The translations under genes and the position numbers were made by a program. A DNA stretch of 50,220 nucleotides from Candidatus Eisenbacteria bacterium (lineage in GTDB: Bacteria; Desulfobacterota; Binatia; DP-6), in contig DATJZY010000113.1 in the NCBI GenBank assembly GCA_035577985.1, positions 1 to 50,220 on the forward strand. The letters run 5' to 3'. This document shows, one piece after another, positions 31,838 to 39,840 of the stretch. The notes under the pieces were generated by a model that saw nothing but the letters and a program-made list of their open reading frames with translations, was not told the DNA's origin and did no database searches. The first letter of the stretch is position 1. Each line of letters opens with the position of its first letter.

Positions 31838-32793
31838 CGGCGGCTCGCGCCGTCCAGATCGTTCCGCCGGGACGCCTGGTCTACGGGCTGCAGCTTCCCG
31901 TCGCCGCGCAGAGCACCGTCTTCGCGCAGCCGTGGGAGGCGAGCGCCGGCACGACCGAGCTCGTCCGGGTCGCGAAGGCGTGCGACCGCGCCGGCTTCTT
32001 CTACATCGCCGCGTGCGACCACGTGTGCGTGCCGCGCGAGCAGGCGAAGGCGATGTCGACCGTCTGGTACGACACGATCGCGACGCTCGGCTTCCTCGCC
32101 GCCGCGACCAAGCACGTGCGCCTCATGTCGTACGTCTGGATTCCGGCCTATCGCCACCCGCTGCTGACGGCGAAGGCGTTCATGACGCTCGACGCGCTCT
32201 CGGGCGGGCGCGTGATCCTCGGCTGCGGCGCCGGCCACCTCCAGGGCGAGTTCGCGACGCTCGGCGTCGACTTCACGCGACGCGGAAAGCTGATGGACGA
32301 GGCGCTCGACGTCGTCGTCGCCGCGTTCCTCGAGGAGTATCCGTCGCACGACGGGCCCACGTGGCACATCCACGACGTCGGCCTGCGGCCGCGTCCGGTC
32401 CAGCAGCCGCGGCCGCCCATCTGGGTCGGCGGCAACACGCCGGCGGCGCTGCGGCGCGCCGCCGCGAAGGGCGACGGCTGGGTGCCGCAGGGCACCTTCC
32501 GCGACCAGTTCCCGGGCCAGGTCGCGACCATCCGCGAGCACCGCAAGAAGGTGCGCGGCGACGAGCCGATCGAGATCGGGGCCAACAGCCCGTGGCTGTA
32601 CGTGGGGAAGCCGCCGTTCGAGATGCCGCCGGGTGCCGTCACGGGCGGCGGCGACACCATCGCCGCATCGCTGCTCGAGCTGAAGACGATGGGCGCGAAC
32701 CTGTGCGGCGTCCGTTTCCGCTCACGCTCCTGTGACGAGCTCTGTGATCAGATCGACGCATTCGGGCGCGAAGTCGCGCCGCTACTGGGGTGA
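31834..32793 (+). CDS. LLM class flavin/F420-dependent oxidoreductase
   Basis: A 319-residue luciferase-like protein, distinct from the preceding one. Landmarks are YGLQLPVAAQS, CDRAGFFYIAACDHVCVPRE, TLDALSGGRVILGCGAGHLQGEFATLG and RPPIWVGGNTPAALRRAA, resembling TIGR03619-type F420-dependent enzymes. Its ATG overlaps the upstream stop (ATGA at 31834-31837), so the two monooxygenases are made together and may act in sequence. Cofactor choice (FMN or F420) cannot be decided here; no F420 biosynthesis gene is in the window. Confidence 0.88.
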   Translation: MTAARAVQIVPPGRLVYGLQLPVAAQSTVFAQPWEASAGTTELVRVAKACDRAGFFYIAACDHVCVPREQAKAMSTVWYDTIATLGFLAAATKHVRLMSYVWIPAYRHPLLTAKAFMTLDALSGGRVILGCGAGHLQGEFATLGVDFTRRGKLMDEALDVVVAAFLEEYPSHDGPTWHIHDVGLRPRPVQQPRPPIWVGGNTPAALRRAAAKGDGWVPQGTFRDQFPGQVATIREHRKKVRGDEPIEIGANSPWLYVGKPPFEMPPGAVTGGGDTIAASLLELKTMGANLCGVRFRSRSCDELCDQIDAFGREVAPLLG

Positions 32794-32798
32794 ACGCC

Positions 32799-33578
32799 AT
32801 GCTGCTCGAGAATCGCATCGCCATCGTCTCGGGGATCGGCCCGGGAGTGGGCAAGGAGGTCGCGTACGCCTTCGCGCGCGAGGGCGCCGACGTGGTGCTC
32901 GCGGCGCGGACGGCGGCCTCGCTCCAGGAGGTCGCGCTCGGCGTGCAGAAGCGACGGCGCCGCGCGCTCTGCGTGCCGACCGACATCGCGAAGCCGGAGG
33001 ACTGCGAGCGGCTCGTGAAGGCCGCGATCAAGGAGTACGGCCGCGTCGACGTGCTCGTGAACAACGCCTTCCTCACCCACCCGTGGGGACCAATCGAGAC
33101 GGCGAACTTCGAGGACTGGAAGAAGATCCTCGACGTGAACCTCTTCGGGTCGCTCCGCCTCTCGCAGCTCGTGATCCCGCACATGAAGGCCCAGGGCGGC
33201 GGCTCGATCGTCATGGTGAACACGATGTCGATGCGCATCATCGAGCCCAACGTCGGGGGCTACGCCTCGTCGAAGGGCGCGCTCATGACGGCGACGCAGA
33301 CGCTCGCGAAGGAGGTCGGGCCGCACGGCATCCGCGTCAACTCGATCGTGCCCGGCTACATCTGGAGCGACAAGATGGAGGCGTACTTCAAACGCCTGGC
33401 GAGCGAGCAGGGCCGCACGTACGACGACGTCCACCACGAGGTCGCGTCGAAGACGGCGCTCCATCGCATCCCCGACTCGCGCGAGGTCGCCGACACGGTC
33501 GTCTTCTTCGCGTCGGACCTCTCGCGCGCGTGCACGGGACAGGCGCTCGACGTGAACGGCGGACATTTCTTCCACTGA
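32799..33578 (+). CDS. SDR family NAD(P)-dependent oxidoreductase
   Basis: A 259-residue classical short-chain dehydrogenase. The nucleotide loop reads VSGIGPGVGKEVA (Gly pattern at 12-18), NNA at 88-90, catalytic S144 and the YASSK motif with Y155 and K159. A C-terminal CTGQALDVNGGHF completes the fold. It likely oxidises an alcohol or reduces a ketone made by the luciferase-like enzymes. ATG at 32799 is preferred because GGGGTGA lies upstream; GTG at 32790 would instead overlap the previous stop. Its stop overlaps the next ATG (TGATG). Confidence 0.92.
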   Translation: MLLENRIAIVSGIGPGVGKEVAYAFAREGADVVLAARTAASLQEVALGVQKRRRRALCVPTDIAKPEDCERLVKAAIKEYGRVDVLVNNAFLTHPWGPIETANFEDWKKILDVNLFGSLRLSQLVIPHMKAQGGGSIVMVNTMSMRIIEPNVGGYASSKGALMTATQTLAKEVGPHGIRVNSIVPGYIWSDKMEAYFKRLASEQGRTYDDVHHEVASKTALHRIPDSREVADTVVFFASDLSRACTGQALDVNGGHFFH

Positions 33579-34231
33579 TGACCCTCGCCGTCGACGTCTT
33601 CTGGTCCTTCCGCTCGCCCTACTCCTACCTCGCGACGCCGCGCCTGGTGGAGATCGCGCGCCTCTACGACGTCGACGTGAACGTCCGGCCGGTGCTGCCG
33701 ATCGCGGTGCGCATCCCGGGCTTCTTCGAGAGGGTGAACCCACTCTGGCCGCCGTATCTCCTGCGCGACACGACGCGGATCGCCGAGCACCTTGGCATCC
33801 CGTACGGGTGGCCGCGGCCCGATCCGATCGTGCAGGAATTCCCGTCGCGGAAGGTCGCCGCCGAGCAGCCGTACATCCATCGCCTCACCCGCCTCGGGGT
33901 CGACGCCTCGGAGCGCGGGCGTGGCCTGCCCTTCATCGCCGAGGTCTCTCGCCTCGTCTTCGGCGGCGAGGTCGTCGGCTGGCACGAGGGCTCGCATCTC
34001 GCCGACGCCGCCCGGCGCGCCGGACTCGACCTCGCGGCGATGGACGCCGCGATCGCCGCCGACCCGAAGCGCTACGACGCGATCATCGAGCGGAACCAGC
34101 GCGACCTCGAGGTGGCCGGCCACTGGGGCGTACCCACCATGGTCTTCCAAGGCGAGCCCTTCTTCGGGCAGGATCGGCTCGACCTCCTCGTCTGGCGCAT
34201 GCAGCAACACGGGCTCACCAAACGCGCATGA
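33578..34231 (+). CDS. 2-hydroxychromene-2-carboxylate isomerase-like DsbA family protein
   Basis: A 217-residue thioredoxin-fold protein of the GST-kappa/HCCA isomerase group. The active-site strand-helix is DVFWSFRSPYSYLATPRL, with the catalytic Ser in the SPYSYL motif. The cis-Pro and end region is GHWGVPTMVFQGEPFFGQDRLD. Such enzymes isomerise ring-opened aromatic intermediates using glutathione, or act as disulfide-type oxidoreductases; no CxxC is seen. Start and stop both overlap neighbouring genes by one to four nt. A paralogue sits in the 20182-25719 operon, so the same enzyme type recurs in two catabolic-looking operons. Confidence 0.85.
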   Translation: MTLAVDVFWSFRSPYSYLATPRLVEIARLYDVDVNVRPVLPIAVRIPGFFERVNPLWPPYLLRDTTRIAEHLGIPYGWPRPDPIVQEFPSRKVAAEQPYIHRLTRLGVDASERGRGLPFIAEVSRLVFGGEVVGWHEGSHLADAARRAGLDLAAMDAAIAADPKRYDAIIERNQRDLEVAGHWGVPTMVFQGEPFFGQDRLDLLVWRMQQHGLTKRA

Positions 34232-35109
34232 TCACCCGGCCGCTCGGCCGCACCGGCCACCACTCGTCCGTCCTCGCCTTCGGGGGGGCGGCGTTCTGGG
34301 CGGACCAGGACGACGCGCGCGCCGCCGCGGCGCTCGAAGACGCGCTCGCCCGCGGTGTGAATCACGTCGACGTCGCGCCGTCGTACGGCGAGGCCGAGCG
34401 CGTGCTGGGCCCGGCAGTCGCACGTCACCGCGACCACATGTTCCTCGCGTGCAAGACGCGCGAGCGGCGGCGGGGAAAGGCGCGCGACGAGCTCCATCGC
34501 TCGCTCGAGCGCCTGCACACCGATCGCTTCGACCTCTACCAATGTCACGCCGTCTCGGACGCCTACGATCTCGATCGCATCCTCGGACCCGGCGGCGCCA
34601 TGGAGGCGATCCTCGAAGCGCGCGAGCAGGGGCTCGTGCGCTTCATCGGCATCACGGGCCATCACTGTTCCGTGCTCCGCGACGCGCTCGCGCGCTTCGC
34701 GTTCGACACGGTCATGTTCCCCGTGAACCCGATCCAGGCGGCCGATCCGCGCCCCGCGACCGACTACCGGCCGCTCCTCGCCGCGACGATCGCCCGCGGC
34801 GTCGGCGCCATCGGCATCAAGGCGATCGCGCTCGGGCCGTGGGCGACGCGCGCCGAGCAGACGTACACCACCTGGTACCGGCCGTCGGACGATCCCGCCG
34901 ATATGGCGCGGCGGCTCCGCTTCGCGCTCACGCACCTCGTCGCCACGACGGTGCTGCCGTCGGACACGCGCCTGTGGCCGCCGCTGTTCGAGACCGCCGA
35001 ACGGCTGGACGTGCTCGGCGACGACGAGATGGAGGCGATGATCCGCGATGCGCGCGGCGCGCGGCCGCTGTACGTGGAATCGATGAAGCTCGGATTCCCG
35101 GCCTATTAG
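34228..35109 (+). CDS. Aldo/keto reductase
   Basis: A 293-residue (alpha/beta)8 NADPH-dependent reductase. The start MITRPLGRTGHHSSVLAFGG is standard, and the catalytic tetrad is D48, Y53 (DVAPSYGEAE), K76 (ACKT) and H107 (YQCHAV). The IGITGHHCSVLRDALA segment is typical of the AKR branch related to iron-sulfur AKRs, but no C-terminal FeS cysteines are present. It closes a five-gene operon and its ATG overlaps the upstream stop (ATGA). It would reduce an aldehyde or ketone. Confidence 0.9.
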   Translation: MITRPLGRTGHHSSVLAFGGAAFWADQDDARAAAALEDALARGVNHVDVAPSYGEAERVLGPAVARHRDHMFLACKTRERRRGKARDELHRSLERLHTDRFDLYQCHAVSDAYDLDRILGPGGAMEAILEAREQGLVRFIGITGHHCSVLRDALARFAFDTVMFPVNPIQAADPRPATDYRPLLAATIARGVGAIGIKAIALGPWATRAEQTYTTWYRPSDDPADMARRLRFALTHLVATTVLPSDTRLWPPLFETAERLDVLGDDEMEAMIRDARGARPLYVESMKLGFPAY

Positions 35110-35187
35110 GGGGCCTCAACCCCGTTCCGGCCTGAACGGCGCGAAACGTCGCCAGGCACGCCCGCGCGTGGTAGAAGCCCGCCTCGC

Positions 35188-36636
35188 GTGGCCAGCTTTC
35201 GCTACGAGCGGCTCCCGGTGGCGGATGGAACGTTCCTCGCCTTCGAGGACCCCAACTCACACATGACGATCGGCGCGACGCTCGTCTTCGAGGCCGGTCC
35301 GCTCATGACCCCGGACGGCGGGCTCGACATCGAGCGGCTGCGCGCCCACATCGCGTCGCGCCTGCACCAGATTCCGCGCTACCGCCAGCGCCTGGACTGG
35401 GTGCCGATCGAGGGGCATCCGGTGTGGGTCGACGACGACCACTTCACGCTCGGCTATCACGTGCGGCACACGGCCCTGCCGCGCCCGGGCGACGAGCGAG
35501 CGCTCAAGCGCCTCACCGCGCGCGTCATGTCGCAGCAGCTCGATCGCGGGAAACCGCTGTGGGAGGCGTGGTTCGTCGAGGGGCTCGAGGACGGGCGCTG
35601 CGGGCTCATCATCAAGACCCATCACTGCATGACCGACGGCGTGGCGGCCGTCGAGCTGGCCACGGTGCTGCTCTCGCCCACGCCCGACGCGACCGTCGAC
35701 GAGGCGCCGCGCTGGACCCCGCGGCCCGCGCCGACCGGATCGGAGCTGCTCCGCTCGGAGCTCGCGCGCGTGGTCGGCGCTCCCTGGCGCCTCGGCGTCG
35801 CCGCCAGGGACTTCGTCGCGCGCGCGACCCGCGGCCTGACGGTGCGCCAGAGCCTGGGTGCGCTCTGGGAGATCTCACGAGCGGGGCTCCGCACGGCCGC
35901 CGACACGCCGCTCAACCGGCCGATCGGACCGCACCGGCGCGTCGACTGGATCTCGATCGACCTCGGCGGCGTGAAGACGGTGAAGAACCGTCTCGGCGGC
36001 ACGGTGAACGACGTCGTGCTCGCCGTCGTCGCGGGGGCGCTGCGACGCTTCCTGCACCGCCGCCGCATGTCGACCGACGGCGTCGACTTCCGCACGGTGG
36101 TGCCGGTCAGCGTGCGCGATGTCGAAGAGCGCGGGATGATGAACAACCGCGCTTCGGCGTGGATCATCTCGCTGCCGATCGGCGAGCGCGATCCACGCCG
36201 ACGTCACACGCGTGTGCGCCAGACGACCGAGCACATGAAGCGCACGCACCAAGCGCGCGGCGTGCAGATCCTGGGCGAGATCGCGGGGCTCGCGGGCTCG
36301 CTCACGTTTTTGCACCTCGGCATCCGGCTCATGCAGCTCGTGAATCCGTACAACATGATCGTGACCAACGTGCCCGGACCGCCGATCCCGCTCTACCTCC
36401 TCGGCGCCCGCCTGCTCGCCGGCTACCCGATGGTGCCGCTGTTCGAGAACCAGGCGCTCGGCGTCGCGGTCTCGAGCTACGGGGGGCGCCTCTTCTTCGG
36501 CTTCAACGCCGACTGGGACCTCGTGCCGGATCTGGGCTACTTCGCCCGCGACGTGGAGACGTCGTTCGACGAGCTCGTCGCCGTCGCGACGGACACGGAA
36601 GTCCGTACGCGACCGGGCCGGCGGGCATCGCAATGA
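35188..36636 (+). CDS. Wax ester synthase/diacylglycerol acyltransferase (WS/DGAT)
   Basis: A 482-residue bifunctional acyltransferase that joins acyl-CoA to fatty alcohols or diacylglycerol to make storage lipid. The catalytic HHxxxDG motif is HHCMTDG at 145-151; PLWEAW near 123-128, the NDVVLAVVAGALR segment and the C-terminal NVPGPPIPLYLLGARL are family hallmarks. GTG at 35188 starts the conserved MASFRYERLPVADGTFLAFE. Its stop overlaps the following hydrolase ATG (ATGA at 36633-36636). Storage of wax esters or triacylglycerols is inferred from the family. Confidence 0.93.
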   Translation: MASFRYERLPVADGTFLAFEDPNSHMTIGATLVFEAGPLMTPDGGLDIERLRAHIASRLHQIPRYRQRLDWVPIEGHPVWVDDDHFTLGYHVRHTALPRPGDERALKRLTARVMSQQLDRGKPLWEAWFVEGLEDGRCGLIIKTHHCMTDGVAAVELATVLLSPTPDATVDEAPRWTPRPAPTGSELLRSELARVVGAPWRLGVAARDFVARATRGLTVRQSLGALWEISRAGLRTAADTPLNRPIGPHRRVDWISIDLGGVKTVKNRLGGTVNDVVLAVVAGALRRFLHRRRMSTDGVDFRTVVPVSVRDVEERGMMNNRASAWIISLPIGERDPRRRHTRVRQTTEHMKRTHQARGVQILGEIAGLAGSLTFLHLGIRLMQLVNPYNMIVTNVPGPPIPLYLLGARLLAGYPMVPLFENQALGVAVSSYGGRLFFGFNADWDLVPDLGYFARDVETSFDELVAVATDTEVRTRPGRRASQ

Positions 36637-37790
36637 TCGACCTCGTGCTTCGTTCGGTCCTGACGCCCGGCGTGCTCGCCGCCCGCTGGCTCGGGCTCGC
36701 CCAGGTGCCCGACGTCGACGAGGTGCCGCGCCCACGGCTCTCGCTCGGGCTCGCGACCAAGATGGCGCTCGACGAGGTGTTCTTCCTGACCGAGGCGCTG
36801 TCGGTACGCCTGGTCTCGGTCCGCGATCGCTCGCGCGTCGCGGAGGAGGTGGAGCGCGCGCTCGAGCTGTACGACGCGCGCGGCTTCCTCGACGCCCCCG
36901 CGCGCTACCACGGCGCCCCGGCCGCGCTCGAGCCGATCGACCTGCGGCCGGCGCAGTCGCGCGGGCTGCGCTACGTGCACCTGCGCTTCGCGAGCGGCTA
37001 CGAGCCGCACGAGGGCGAGCCGGGACGCGAGCGATGGCTCGGCTACGAGCGAAATCGCACCGCGCACGCGTGGGTGCTCCAGCATCCGGGCGGGCCGCGG
37101 CCGTGGCTCGTGTGCGTGCACGGTTACCGCATGGGGTTCCCGCTCGCCGATTTCATCGGCTTCCCGGCGGCGTGGTTCCATCGCGAGCTCGGCCTGAACG
37201 TCGTCTTCCCGGTCCTCCCGCTCCACGGGCCGCGCAAGATGGGCGTGCGCACCGGCGACGGGTTCCTGTCCGGCGACTACCTCGACACGATCCACCTCCA
37301 GACCCAGGCCGTGTGGGACATCCGTCGCCTCGTGCGCTGGCTGCGGGCCGAGGAGCGGCAGCCGGTCGGCGTCTACGGCCTCTCGCTCGGCGGCTACACG
37401 ACCACGCTGCTGGCGTCGCTCGAGGACGAGCTCGCCTGCGTCATCGCGGGCATTCCGGCGACCGACTACGTCGGGCTGACCCGCTGGGTGCTCCCGACGT
37501 GGCTCCTGCAGCTCGCCGAGTATGCCGGCCTCGCGCTCGATCGCGTCGAGCGCCTGGTCCGCGTGATCTCACCCCTGGCCATGGCGCCCCGCGTGCCGTG
37601 GGATCGCCGCTATCTCTACGCCGCGACGGCCGACCGCCTCGTACCGCCGGCCGGCGTGCGTGCGCTCTGGGAGCACTGGGATCGGCCGCGCCTCGACTGG
37701 TACGACGGGAGCCACACCTCGTTCGGGTGGGAGACGACGGTGCGAGGCTTGCTCGAGGACGCGCTCGGCCGCTCGGGTCTCATCCGATAG
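36633..37790 (+). CDS. Alpha/beta hydrolase coupled to WS/DGAT
   Basis: A 385-residue protein with a 110-residue N-terminal helical domain and an alpha/beta-hydrolase core. The oxyanion region is LVCVHGYRMGFP, the nucleophile elbow YGLSLGGY holds S251, and the triad is completed by D334 (TADRLVPP) and H361 (DGSHTSFGW). Translational coupling to the wax-ester/TAG synthase suggests a lipase or esterase working on stored lipid or on acyl donors, but the substrate is not known. Similar pairs may exist in mycobacteria and related soil bacteria; I cannot confirm this here. Confidence 0.82.
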   Translation: MIDLVLRSVLTPGVLAARWLGLAQVPDVDEVPRPRLSLGLATKMALDEVFFLTEALSVRLVSVRDRSRVAEEVERALELYDARGFLDAPARYHGAPAALEPIDLRPAQSRGLRYVHLRFASGYEPHEGEPGRERWLGYERNRTAHAWVLQHPGGPRPWLVCVHGYRMGFPLADFIGFPAAWFHRELGLNVVFPVLPLHGPRKMGVRTGDGFLSGDYLDTIHLQTQAVWDIRRLVRWLRAEERQPVGVYGLSLGGYTTTLLASLEDELACVIAGIPATDYVGLTRWVLPTWLLQLAEYAGLALDRVERLVRVISPLAMAPRVPWDRRYLYAATADRLVPPAGVRALWEHWDRPRLDWYDGSHTSFGWETTVRGLLEDALGRSGLIR

Positions 37791-37908
37791 ACTGCTTTCG
37801 TCACCGCGACTTCATCGCCGCACGACGGCGCCGCAACACGCCGCGGCTATAGGTGACGGCGTGCGGACGATGACCCCACCCCCGTCGGTGCCTGCCCCCC
37901 AGGCAGCG

Positions 37909-37968
37909 ACCTGGTCATCCGGGCCGCATCCTCGCCCAGCGTGGTGTCCGGGGTCCACGTGACCAGGT
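37909..37968. other. Inverted repeat upstream of the carrier protein gene
   Basis: ACCTGGTCA (37909-37917) and TGACCAGGT (37960-37968) could pair over a 42-nt loop in the 213-bp gap 37791-38003. A smaller hairpin (TGCCT/AGGCA) lies just before. Nothing else is recognisable in the gap. Regulatory or terminator function is a guess. Confidence 0.3.
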
Positions 37969-38003
37969 GGTCGGCCCCGGGCACCACTCTTGCTTTTCGT
38001 CGT

Positions 38004-38336
38004 ATGTACCCGCTCGTCCCCCCACCCACCGGCCGCCTCGGGCTCTTCGAGTTCGTCGAGCCCGTGGTGCGCTCCGCCCTGGCGGACCACCTCGGCGTCG
38101 AGGAGATCCTCCTCGCGCCCGACGTGTCGCTGACGGGTGATCTCGCCGCCGACTCGCTCGACCTCCTGGACGTCGTCATCGATCTCGAGGAGCGGCTCGC
38201 CATCGCCGTCCCCGAGCGCGACATCGATCGCGTACGCAGCGTGTCCGACCTCGTCCACGTGGTCGTGACCCACCTCTGGAATCGCGATCACCCGCGCATC
38301 GGGTCGCTCCCGCGCCGCTTCGGCGTCGCGGCCTGA
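38004..38336 (+). CDS. Acyl carrier protein-like protein
   Basis: A 110-residue protein with an acyl-carrier helix bundle. The phosphopantetheine attachment motif is LAADSLDLLDVV with S51 at the DSL site; the flanking VEEILLAPDVSLTGDL and LEERLAIAVPERDIDRV segments fit ACPs. A 15-residue N-terminal and a 20-residue C-terminal extension are unusual for fatty-acid ACP. ATG at 38004 is chosen; an upstream GTG at 37941 would add unlikely sequence. It follows a wax-ester synthase and hydrolase, so it may carry acyl groups for lipid synthesis. No ketosynthase is adjacent. Confidence 0.85.
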   Translation: MYPLVPPPTGRLGLFEFVEPVVRSALADHLGVEEILLAPDVSLTGDLAADSLDLLDVVIDLEERLAIAVPERDIDRVRSVSDLVHVVVTHLWNRDHPRIGSLPRRFGVAA

Positions 38337-38407
38337 ACGAATCGGCTGGGGCTACGGGGCCCGTGGCTTGAGCCGCTCTTGGCCGGCGTGCGATCTCTCC
38401 CCCAGCG

Positions 38408-39295
38408 ATGGCGCAACAACGTCGAGCGTTCGGCCGCGGCGGTGCGGGAGACCTGATCGTCCGCAAGGGGCTCGGGCGGGGGTGGCACGACGCCTACCAT
38501 TGGCTGCTCGCGACGTCGTGGCCGCGCTTCATCGGGCTGCTCGTCGCCGGCTACGCGGTCGCGAACCTCGTCTTCGCGATCGGCTACACCCTCGAGCCGG
38601 GCGCGATCGCCAACGCCCACCAGGGCTCCTTCGGCGACATCTTCTTCTTCAGCGTGCACACGCTCGCGACCATCGGCTACGGCAACATGTACCCGCAGAC
38701 CCTCTACGCGAACGTCCTGGTCGCGATGGAGGCGACGGTGGGCGTCCTCGCGCTCCCGCTGGTGACGGGCCTCGTCTTCGCGAAGTTCGCGCGGCCGACC
38801 GCCCGCGTGCTGTTCAGCGACCGGGCGATCATCGCGCCGCGTGATGGACAGCTGAGCCTTTTTCTCCGCATGGCCAACGGCCGCCGCAACCAGATCGTCG
38901 AAGCGCACGCGCGGCTGAGCGTCGTGCGGCTCGAGACGACGCAGGAGGGCGAGCCCATCCGGCGCATCCACGACCTCCCACTGGTGCGGAGCGAGACGGG
39001 CGTGTTCGTGTTCACCTGGATCATCACGCATCCGATCACGCCGTCGAGCCCGCTCTACGGCGCCACCCCCGCGTCGCTCGACGCGGACCAGGCCGAGTTC
39101 GTGGTGTCGATCGTCGGCATCGACGAGACCTCCTCGCAGACGATCCACGCGCGCTGGTCGTATCTGCCCGCAGAGATCGTGTGGGGCGGTCGCTTCGTGG
39201 ACGTCCTCACGGACCTGGACGACGGCCGCCGGCAGATCGACTACGCGCGCTTCCACGACGTCGTTTCCGATCCCCGGGAATCGCCGCGGCCCTGA
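38408..39295 (+). CDS. KirBac-type inward rectifier potassium channel
   Basis: A 295-residue channel subunit. Two membrane helices (about 40-60 and 105-125) flank a pore loop with the selectivity filter TIGYG at 88-92, followed by NMYPQ. The C-terminal cytoplasmic immunoglobulin-like domain carries the Kir landmarks VLFSDRAII, RMANGRRNQIVEAHARL and DLPLVR, and ends in DYARFHD. It forms tetrameric potassium channels in the inner membrane. It is the first of three consecutive genes (Kir channel, CBS protein, TrkA-N channel), suggesting a potassium homeostasis cluster. Confidence 0.95.
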   Translation: MAQQRRAFGRGGAGDLIVRKGLGRGWHDAYHWLLATSWPRFIGLLVAGYAVANLVFAIGYTLEPGAIANAHQGSFGDIFFFSVHTLATIGYGNMYPQTLYANVLVAMEATVGVLALPLVTGLVFAKFARPTARVLFSDRAIIAPRDGQLSLFLRMANGRRNQIVEAHARLSVVRLETTQEGEPIRRIHDLPLVRSETGVFVFTWIITHPITPSSPLYGATPASLDADQAEFVVSIVGIDETSSQTIHARWSYLPAEIVWGGRFVDVLTDLDDGRRQIDYARFHDVVSDPRESPRP

Positions 39296-39379
39296 GGCGA
39301 CACGGATCCCCGAGGGCGGGAAAATCGCCGCCGGTCCCGGGACGTCGCGGCCGGCACGCCACTTGAAGCCGCAAGGGGC

Positions 39380-39835
39380 ATGCTGCGCGTACGCGACCTG
39401 ATGTCCCGTGACGTGGCGACCCTCGACGTGAACGACACGCTCGACCTCGCCGACGACATCATGCGGCTCGGCCGGGTCCGCCATTTCCCGATCCTCGACG
39501 CCGGCAAGGTCGCCGGCGTGCTCTCGCAGCGTGACCTCTTTCGCGCAGCGTCGTCCTCGCTGCTGCAGCTCGAATACCAGACGGCGCGCCACTGGCTCGC
39601 CACCGTGCCGGTGAAAGCCGTCATGAGCACGACGATCCACGCGATCGGGCCCGACCGTCCCGTGCGCGACGCCGTGGACATGCTGGTCGAGCACAAGATA
39701 GGGTGCCTGCCGGTGGTGGAGAACGACACACTCGTCGGGCTGCTCTCCGAGACCGACTGCCTGCAGTATCTCTCGCGACTGCTCGCGCTCGCCGACGAGC
39801 GCCAGGGGCTGCCCGAGCTCCCACCGGCGGAGTAG
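39380..39835 (+). CDS. Tandem CBS domain protein
   Basis: A 151-residue cytosolic protein made of two CBS domains: MLRVRDLMSRDVATLDVNDTL to LSQRDLFRAA, and VKAVMSTTIHAIGPDRPV to IGCLPVVENDTLVGLLSETD. CBS pairs bind adenine nucleotides and regulate partner proteins. Located between two potassium channel genes, 84 nt after the first and directly abutting the second, it could be a nucleotide-sensing subunit of one of them. The ATG follows a purine-rich AAGGGGC site. Confidence 0.92.
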   Translation: MLRVRDLMSRDVATLDVNDTLDLADDIMRLGRVRHFPILDAGKVAGVLSQRDLFRAASSSLLQLEYQTARHWLATVPVKAVMSTTIHAIGPDRPVRDAVDMLVEHKIGCLPVVENDTLVGLLSETDCLQYLSRLLALADERQGLPELPPAE

Positions 39836-39840
39836 GCCCG

